DNA from: Macrotis lagotis
Taxonomy: Eukaryota; Chordata; Mammalia; Peramelemorphia; Peramelidae
DNA: 64,000 nt
Direction: 5' to 3'
Assembly (NCBI RefSeq): GCF_037893015.1
Contig: NC_133665.1
Location: 192,600,722-192,664,721 of the forward strand
The translations under genes were made by a program, and so were the position numbers. Under the pieces are notes generated by a model. It saw only the letters and a program-made list of their open reading frames with translations. It had not been told where the DNA came from and searched no databases. Shown here one piece after another: positions 57,521 to 64,000 of this stretch (position 1 is the first letter of the stretch; the number at the start of each line of letters is the position of its first letter).

Positions 57521-57958
57521 TAACTAGAGATCATTTGTTCCAAGGCAGGAGAGAGAACCAGTCACTGGGAGATGATGGTGAAAGAAGCATTGGCTTTTGT
57601 TCCAACTTTGATTTTCCTTTTCTATGAGAGTGATTTTGGGTAGGTCACTTCACTGTGTTGGGCCTCAGTTTCCTTCCCTACAAAATGAAGGAAATGGGCC
57701 AGATGACAGTTCTGCCCTGACCACTTGGCTGGTGGCAAACTCTGCTGGCAGTAGCCACAGTGTGTCTGAGGCGAGCTGTGGGTGGACGCCCCTTCTGAGC
57801 CATCTTGTCCACTGAGCAGCCATAGAAGTGTCAGCTCCACTTTAGAACATAGTGGGAGTGGGGGCATCAGAACAGGTGTTTGTAGAAGTGTCTCCATGCT
57901 GGGTGCAGTCAGCCCCTGAAGGCCACGCTGGGTGTGGCCAACCCCATGCCAGCCAGGC

Positions 57959-58870
57959 CTACCGGCAGCAGTTCCAAAGCTCAGTGACTTTCTGCTTGAA
58001 CCAGCGGTTCCCTCCAAGGACAAAGAGCAGCGAGTCGAAGCAGCTGATGGCAGTCATGCTCAGGAAGATCTCGTTGTACATCATGGCGGAGTGACAGCTG
58101 TCCTTGGGTATGTGGTCCTGGAGGTAGTACAACCTGAAGAAATGATAGGGAAGGAAGCAAATGAAGATTACCCCAAGGAAGACAAGGTTCTTGAGCTGGG
58201 CCCAGAACTCCTGGTGGGACAGGCAGGAGTGCTGCAGCTTCTTCCCCATGGACACCATGATGAAGACCTGGAAGACCAGGAGGGCGATGGCGATGGAGAC
58301 AACCACGAAGACCACCAGGTAGTTGATGACCTTCACGTAGTTCTCCTTTAGTTCTTCCTGGAACTCGAAGCAGGTGTTGGGCCTATAGTCCCGGTGGGAG
58401 CCATACTGGGTCAACAGGGGCGGGAGGACGGTGATGATCACCAGGACCCACATGGCAGTGCTGGTGGCCACAGCATGCAGCTTGCGGTAGAACTCTACCT
58501 TGTCCTTGTGCTTGAAGAAGATGAGGTACCTGATGACCAGGATGCCCACATAGAAGAGGAATGTGAGGTACATGTGGACATGCAGGAGGGCGCTCACCAT
58601 TTTGCAGAAGGGCAGTCCAAAGTACCACTCCTGGTTGACCAGGTAGACAAGGCGGAAGGGAACCGTCAGGAGGAAGACACTGTGCACCACCACCAGGTTG
58701 ATGACAGCCGTGGTGGTCACCGACCGCGAGTTCATCTTCACTAGGACAAACAGGATGCAGAAGATTCCAGTCACCCCGCCAAGGAACACAGCGACATAGA
58801 GTCTGATCAGGTGTGGGTTCCAGAAGTGGCTACAGAGGCCGGACTGGGAGGAGAGGTTCTGGTTGGCCAT
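57959..58870 (-). CDS. GPR141-type orphan class A GPCR, 303 aa
   Basis: The start MANQNLSS is chosen because a splice acceptor (CTTTCCCTCTGCCAG) lies 12 bases upstream; the longer open frame to 58951 reads through the intron. The length matches human GPR141 (305 aa), and long blocks are almost identical to it, for example [18 protein letters not shown] (TM2), [10 protein letters not shown] (TM3), [14 protein letters not shown] (second intracellular loop) and [13 protein letters not shown] before TM6. Other marks are Asn5 glycosylation, the Cys89-Cys167 disulfide pair, IRY at the DRY position (Arg114), CFLPYHFF in TM6 and CFDSLLF in place of NPxxY. The helix-8 region ([12 protein letters not shown]) ends in Cys residues that could be lipidated. 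GPR141 is an orphan plasma-membrane receptor expressed in myeloid cells; its ligand is not established. Human GPR141 lies on chromosome 7 and ID3 on chromosome 1, so this may be a paralogue rather than the orthologue; I leave the symbol blank. Confidence 0.93.
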   Translation of the reverse strand: MANQNLSSQSGLCSHFWNPHLIRLYVAVFLGGVTGIFCILFVLVKMNSRSVTTTAVINLVVVHSVFLLTVPFRLVYLVNQEWYFGLPFCKMVSALLHVHMYLTFLFYVGILVIRYLIFFKHKDKVEFYRKLHAVATSTAMWVLVIITVLPPLLTQYGSHRDYRPNTCFEFQEELKENYVKVINYLVVFVVVSIAIALLVFQVFIMVSMGKKLQHSCLSHQEFWAQLKNLVFLGVIFICFLPYHFFRLYYLQDHIPKDSCHSAMMYNEIFLSMTAISCFDSLLFVLGGNRWFKQKVTELWNCCR

Positions 58871-58882
58871 GCCTCTGATCCC

Positions 58883-59828
58883 CTGGCAGAGGGAAAGCAC
58901 CAGAATGTCAAAGGACCCTGAGATCCTGAGACAACCCTGTCCACCCTCCACCCTTGCCCCACCAGAGATGGCTCTATATCACCTCTCCCCCTTCTCCCCT
59001 TGTGACTGACCGATTCATTCAACCAGACAAGCCCTTCTGGGCCCTCCCTTCTTTGGATGTATGTTGTCCCCCTCCACAAAGGTAACCTTTCTGAGGGCAG
59101 GACCAGTTTGCTTTTCTCCTGGTCCCTTCAGTACCTGGTATACAGCAGGTGCTTAATGAATGCCGAATTGAGTTGACATTGCCCCAAATAATCACGGAAA
59201 TGGGCAATAACGGGACAGGCATTTCCAGATCAATAACTAGAATGTTAGGGGAAAATCTAAGAAGGGAATTGAGGGGTGAGATAAGGCGAGAGCAGTGCCG
59301 CGAGCGCAGGGAGCCTGAGGTCAGATCAAACACTGGCCAAGCCGTGTAACCCCTCTCTGCTTCAGTTTCCAAATCTGTAAAGTGGGGACAATACTGGCCC
59401 CCCCTCACAGGTTGTGGTGAGCATCAGGCAGGGAGCACCTTCCCTCCCCATTGAGGAAGAACTCAGCATCTCAGCAAGTAAAAACACTGCCTATTCTTAG
59501 TCTTGTTGGGGAACAGGGTTCTGTAGAGAGGGAGGAGGAACTGGGGGGGGAGGGATGGTTGGGGGGGTCTCTGCCTTCTTCTCTGAACTTCCAGAGGACA
59601 CACATCTTAGGGAGGGGACAGAGGTTTACCAGGATCCTGAAGGGCCTGGAGGAGAAGAGGCAGGAAAGGGAGACTAAGAACAAAACAGGCAAGGAGGCAA
59701 AAAGTAAAATGTTCCAAAGTCAAATGAAATGCCTCAGGAAGCAGGGGCTCTTGGGAGACAGGACCTCCAACCACTAGTGGAAGAACGAATGAATGAATGA
59801 ATAGAGGAACAAATGAAAGCACACTTAC
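58883..59828 (-). other. Predicted intron between a 5' UTR exon and the GPR141-type coding exon
   Basis: On the minus strand a strong donor (CTCTGCCG|GTAAGTGT) places the exon end at 59829. The acceptor CCCTCTGCCAG|GGGATC places the coding exon start at 58882. The implied intron is 946 bp. Both signals match consensus well. The upstream exon's far end cannot be set. Confidence 0.5.
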
Positions 59829-59829
59829 C

Positions 59830-61555
59830 GGCAGAGTGCAGTGTTTGGGCCCCCTGCGACGGACTGCCTAACTGGCCTGGGAGAGCAGGCTGGCCGTGGT
59901 GGCTCTCCCCTCTGCTCCCAGCCTGGGCTTTCCTTCCCATCAGAGCAGAGCCAAGGGGCCCCAGGAGTTTCCTCTTTTTGGTTTCTGGGCCTTGTCCTTC
60001 TTTCTAACCTACAGATCATTGGAGCCACTTCGCTGTCTGTCTGGGACTCAGGCTTGCACCCCTGCTCCACCCCCCTCAACCGGGCATGGCCATTTGTCTG
60101 GACCTCAGAAACCTGGGGTGGGGAGCACTTTCCCTCCACATTGAGGAAGCCCCTATGTAGGGGCTCAGGGCCTTGTGCTGTGCCAGCTTGGCTCCCCTCC
60201 TTATCTATGCCCCCCCACAAAGTGCTTTTCCCCCAGACTCTTCCTACAATCTTCATCAAATTGAAAACAAATCATCCTCTCTATTTTGGCCCTAGTTTGA
60301 GAACTGGAAGGGATGTAGAGGTGGAGTCCAGTCCTCTCTTATTTTACAGGTGAGGAAAAGGGAGGTGGAATTCGAACCCAGGTCTTTCTGGCTCCATGAT
60401 TTCTACCCCACCCCTTTCCCTGGACTTTTTCTCTGTGTGCTAGTTGAACGACTTCATGAGCGTGCGGACTTCCTGGACTGATCCAGCTGCTAGCCATTGT
60501 GTCTTCATGAGCTGCTATGGCCGAGTGTTTGTGGCTGATGTACACACATTGGCCAATGGACGTTCCTGAGCCTACCCTGCTTCATCCTCTGGTAACAGCC
60601 AATCTCCAGGCCTATATTTCAGCTTTTCCAATCTGGGAATACCCCTAAAATACCTAGGAGACAATGGTGTTCCCACCGTCCTAGAGACCCTCCAGAAGCC
60701 CAAGGATGGCTCCATGGCAGTCAGCCAAGAGAGGGGGCCTTAGGATGTCCTCTCCTATTCTCCCATGATCTGAAGGATGCAAAGAATCTTCTAGAGAGGG
60801 GCTTTCCTCCCCACACTCTGGGAGGCATCCCAATGGAGGTGCCATGGCAGATTCCCAAGACCCAACCCAGGACTGGTCTTGGGCAGCCTACTTTGCCTCT
60901 CTGCCTCAATTTCCCCCTCTGTTATTGGGGGCCTGGTCCAGAGGATCCCTTATGCACCTTCTATCTCTGCATGGTTCAAGTCTCATCTGAGAGAATAACT
61001 CAGCCTTTGGAAAAGGTGGTGATTTGCCCATGTGGCCATGTGCATAAGTCTGCCCCCACCACAGACAACGAGTGAGTGCCACCTCCTCATGGCACAGAAA
61101 TTCGGTTTGACATGGCTCCACTTGATCCTTCTTGAGAAGTCCCATTTTCAAGTGTCGGGAGGAAGGCCCAGACAAGGAAGGGGGTCTTTGGGAAAGGAGG
61201 AGAGTGTGCTTGTCCTGGGAGGAAAAGGGAAGTATTTTCTCCATAACAGCAGAAGACTCAGATGAGGAAGGGGCTGGATCCAAGTGCCCCAAGTTCACAG
61301 AGAGGAGACCATTAATGATAAACTCCTGTTGGGCAGACAAACTAAGACCCTAATTTTCAGATAGTCATGAGGGGAAGTTGACTGGAGGAAAGGACAGAGA
61401 GCTGCCTTGGTGCCTCAGTTTCCTCATCTGTAGAATGGGATTAATAATAATACTTTCTTGAAAAGGCTTTTTGTGAGAATCTGATGAGTCAGTATTAACT
61501 CATCAATATGGAGCCCACCTGGCAGTCTTTTCTTACTGGCGCTCCACAACAAACC
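59830..61555. other. No gene seen upstream of the GPR141-type receptor
   Basis: Unique sequence with MIR scraps near 60340-60390 and 61410-61480. It may include the receptor's untranslated first exon and promoter (exon end predicted at 59829), but no TATA box or CpG island stands out. Confidence 0.45.
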
Positions 61556-61559
61556 TAAG

Positions 61560-62055
61560 AGGTCTGATCAGTGGTGGAGGTGATGTGGGACATTGGGACC
61601 CCAATCCATGGTTGGGAAGCTGTGAACAGCTCCAGCCATTCCAGAGAGCAGCCGAGGGAAGTCGGCAGAGCCAGGAGCACATTGTCCATAGCCACAGCAA
61701 CCCTTCTGATGATCAACTGGGATTGGCGGCTCTTCTCAAAGACAATTCCCAAGGACTTGTGATGGAAGATGCCATTCACATTCAGTGAAAGAGCTATGGA
61801 GTCTGAACAAAGCAGACCATCTCCACTTACAATTTTTTCTTTTTTCTTTCTTCACTTTTTCCCTTTTGTTTCAATTGTTCTTTTATAATATGACTAATGT
61901 GGAAATACATTTGACATAATTGTACATGTAGAACCCATATAGGATTACTTGCTGTCTTGGGGTGTGGGAGGAGTGAAGATGAAAAATTTGGAATGCAAAA
62001 TCTTATGAAATGTTGAAACTTTATGTGTAATTTGGAAAAAATACTATTAACTGGA
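61560..62055 (+). mobile_element. L1 3' end
   Basis: ORF2-terminus relic (AGCCAGGAGCACATTGTCC, GATGGAAGATGCCATTCAC, GCTATGGAGTCTGAACAAAG), then the 3' UTR (ATAATATGACTAATGTGG, CTTGCTGTCTTGGGGTG) and the tail AATTTGGAAAAAATACTATTAAC. Confidence 0.78.
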
Positions 62056-62129
62056 AAAAAAACCCCAATAGCTCATTTCATAATCTAACAGGATCTAGAC
62101 AAAAGAGAAGTTACTTTTTCCACTCCAAC

Positions 62130-62310
62130 CACAAACATCGGTGTAATAAATGTTTGTCTTTCCTTCTGAAGACGACCATGGGACCATGCAGGTGATACCA
62201 TGATATGCAAGTGAATTGGACTTAACTGAGGGAGGATGGTGCAAAATCCCCAACCTTTCTCTCTCCTCCAGAGCCAGATACAGGCCAGGGTAAAGAAAGC
62301 CTGGAATATA
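62130..62310 (-). mobile_element. Tail portion of the MAR/RTE-tailed SINE, antisense
   Basis: Reads TTGTCTTTCCTTCTGAAGACG, then GGTGATACCATGATATGCAAG, GTGAATTGGACTTAACTGAGG and CTCTCCTCCAGAGCC. This is the reverse complement of the SINE tail seen at 9541-9800, without the tRNA head. Confidence 0.65.
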
Positions 62311-62769
62311 CCATGGGAGAGGGCTCTTTTTAAGCTAGGGTCTTTAACAGGTCTCAGTTTGATCGAGTCAAAAAGCCCATTCAATCTTTGAAGTAAAGTG
62401 AGGGATAGAAGAGTAATGTATTAGACTGACCACCAGTCTGAAAGGTCTCCAGGGCCACTGCCATCTGGCTGGGTGGCAGTTTACCAGGTTCAGGCCAGAT
62501 AACTGACCACTTGCATTTCAATAGTCTTAGGAAGATCCTGAAGATAACCCAGCAGACACCGAGGTCCTTTCTTGAGATAAACTGCCATTCAAACCCTGAA
62601 GGTCTCTCAGAGAAACTCTGAAATTGATTGTGCAGCTTGGGAGACCCTGGCCGAGGACCCCCCCCCCCAGCATGGCATGCCCTCAACAGAGGGAGCTGCA
62701 CTCTGTGAGCAAGGCAGAAGGGAAGAAGCCCAAAGGAAACATGACATACCTAAGTTTGGGGGACCCATC

Positions 62770-62930
62770 CCAGGAGTGGGTGGCACACACTGAGCTCGTA
62801 CCGGTCTGATCAGTCCCAGTTGGACACGTTGTGACCTGGCTACTATAGTGATGGTGTTTTGACTTCTTCAGGCAAGGACAACAACCAAACCACCCACCAA
62901 CCAACCAACCAACCAGCCAACCAACTTTAA
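62770..62930 (+). mobile_element. RTE-type short repeat ending in (CCAA)n
   Basis: It contains GAGCTCGTACCGGTCTGATCAG and a block near TTGACTTCTTCAGGCAAGGACAACAACC, and ends in ACCAACCAACCAACC. The reverse complement of the same family, with a TTGG run, lies at 18495-18710. A short microsatellite 3' end is typical of RTE-mobilised elements. Confidence 0.65.
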
Positions 62931-63119
62931 GAGGTCTTGGTTGACTGAGGCAACACTCATCCAATAATTAGACTAGATAAGGAAAAATGAGGACAGACTG
63001 GCCTCTTTTACCAAGGAAGGAAAGAAGGAAGGAACTGTGATAAATGAAATGGAAGGAAGATATGGATGGAACTCAAGGGAAGCTGGGGAGGGCATCCTCA
63101 TGTGTATCCCTAGCCCAAA

Positions 63120-63345
63120 TCAGTGGGTGAATAGAGGGCAGGACCTGGAGTTGGGAAGACCTGAGCCAAACCCAGCCTCAGACGCTTCCTGCCTGGGACT
63201 GGGTCACATCAGGAACCTCTGGACAAGCTGTCCCCACAATCTCAGGACAGTCATGAGAACCAAATGAGAGAACAAAGGTCAAGAGATCTGTAAACCTTAA
63301 AATGCTCTACAAAGCCAGCCATTATCATTATTATTATTATTATAA
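63120..63345 (+). mobile_element. MIR/MAR-type SINE, ending in (TTA)n
   Basis: AGGACCTGGAGTTGGGAAG, ACCTGAGCCAAACCCAGCC, GATCTGTAAACCTTAAAATGC, CAGCCATTATCATTATTATT. Head, core and tail are in MIR order with a TTA microsatellite at 63325-63345. Confidence 0.6.
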
Positions 63346-63379
63346 GATCGGTGACATTGGGAGGTAGTGATTATCTCAG

Positions 63380-63490
63380 AATGGAATAAATATCTTGAGA
63401 ATGACTGAAAATCTTACAAAAACATTGAAACCTATCTTTACATGTAATTTGGGAAAAAATACTATTACATGGAGAAAAAAACTTCATTTT
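63380..63490 (+). mobile_element. L1 3' tail fragment
   Basis: AAACCTATCTTTACATGTAA followed by TTTGGGAAAAAATACTATTAC is the terminal part of the marsupial L1 3' UTR. Confidence 0.55.
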
Positions 63491-63629
63491 TCTCTTGAAG
63501 GACAAAGGGGGAAGCCACAAGAAATTATGTATTAACTACCTACTACATACCTGGCCTAGAAGATACAAGAACAAGGAATAAAATAATCTCTATCTGCAAC
63601 AAACATATTCTTCTTTATGTTTATAAGTA

Positions 63630-64000
63630 TTTATTTTTAAGAAGCATTTAAGAATCTTTTATTTTCCTCCAAATACACGTCAGAACAATTTTGAACATAA
63701 TTTTAAAAAAAGCTTTGAATTACAAATTCTATCTCCTTTTGACTCCTTTCGCTTCTCTTTGAGATGGGAAGCAATCTGACATGGGCTTCACATATGCAAT
63801 CATGTAAAATATTTCCATATCAATCACTTTGTACCAAAAGCCTCAAGTAACAACAATAAAAAGGAATCAAGAAAAACAAGAGAAAAATAGCAAACTTCAG
63901 TCTATATTCAATCAATATCAGTCCTTTCTCTGGGAGTGGTAGTCTCCTCATCATCAGTTCTCTATTATTGTTTTACTAAGACAAGCTACGCCACCTACAA
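63630..64000 (-). mobile_element. L1 3' UTR, antisense, running off the window
   Basis: AATCTTTTATTTTCCTCC, GGGAAGCAATCTGACATGGG, CATGTAAAATATTTCCATATC and CAGTCTATATTCAATCAATATC match the reversed L1 3' UTR. The element is cut by the window edge. Confidence 0.65.

Noticed and set aside
57159-57527. 122-codon Gly/Lys-rich frame with repeated peptide
   Set aside because: It is the minisatellite read in frame; there is no start context, and unit lengths vary so that frames change.
25600-64000. E2F2, the expected downstream neighbour of ID3 in human
   Set aside because: No DNA-binding, dimerisation or transactivation segment of E2F2 and no second CpG island was seen, so the gene must lie outside the window or elsewhere.
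1-64000. Endogenous retrovirus, CRISPR array or bacterial-type system
   Set aside because: No LTR pair, gag/pol/env-like frame, CRISPR spacing or operon structure was found; the repeats are LINE, SINE and simple types of a mammal.

Overview
The window looks like marsupial nuclear DNA. The strongest sign is at least six full-length copies of a tRNA-derived SINE (head like GGCGGCTAGGTGG, tail ending TTGCCTTGCAAAA) with intact target-site duplications, a type I associate with Australian marsupials (a dasyurid would fit, low confidence). Marsupial-type L1 3' ends, HAL1/L1 ORF1 relics and RTE-tailed repeats with (CCAA)n ends support this, on an older background of L2, CR1/L3 and MIR. The window is mostly gene-poor and repeat-rich, with one 62-base assembly gap (21026-21087).

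Four gene-level units are supported. (1) ID3, inhibitor of DNA binding 3, lies on the + strand at 24.0-25.55 kb in a strong CpG island, with TATA box, three exons and poly(A) signal. (2) A GPR141-like orphan GPCR (copy A) lies on the - strand at 15.67-16.57 kb. (3) A close paralogue (copy B) lies on the - strand at 32.43-33.33 kb, with one in-frame stop codon. (4) A third receptor, much closer to GPR141 itself, lies on the - strand at 57.96-58.88 kb. Each receptor has a single coding exon with a splice acceptor just 5' of its ATG, so upstream non-coding exons are expected.

Layout: 0-15 kb is unique sequence with L2, MIR and SINE pieces and no convincing gene. 15.6-19.4 kb is GPCR A with its flank, interrupted by an L1. 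19.4-23.4 kb is repeats plus the gap. 23.4-25.6 kb is ID3. 25.6-32.4 kb holds L2, CR1/L3 and nested L1 pieces, and a good CTCF motif at 28.27 kb. 32.4-36.1 kb is GPCR B and its duplicated flank, split by an L1-type insert and a SINE dimer. 36-49 kb is AT-rich LINE debris, including a HAL1-like element. 49.7-52.1 kb is a mosaic of local duplications. 55.4-57.5 kb is an antisense L1 and a ~32-bp minisatellite. 58-64 kb is the third receptor, then LINE/SINE debris.

ID3 is a nuclear dominant-negative HLH protein. The receptors are predicted plasma-membrane class A orphans. Nothing in the sequence ties them to one pathway beyond shared neighbourhood. The main points of interest are the receptor cluster around ID3, the contrast between near-identical coding exons and diverged flanks in A and B, the unusual ID3 C-terminus, and a convergent CTCF-like motif pair around ID3. 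I did not see a wholly new kind of system.
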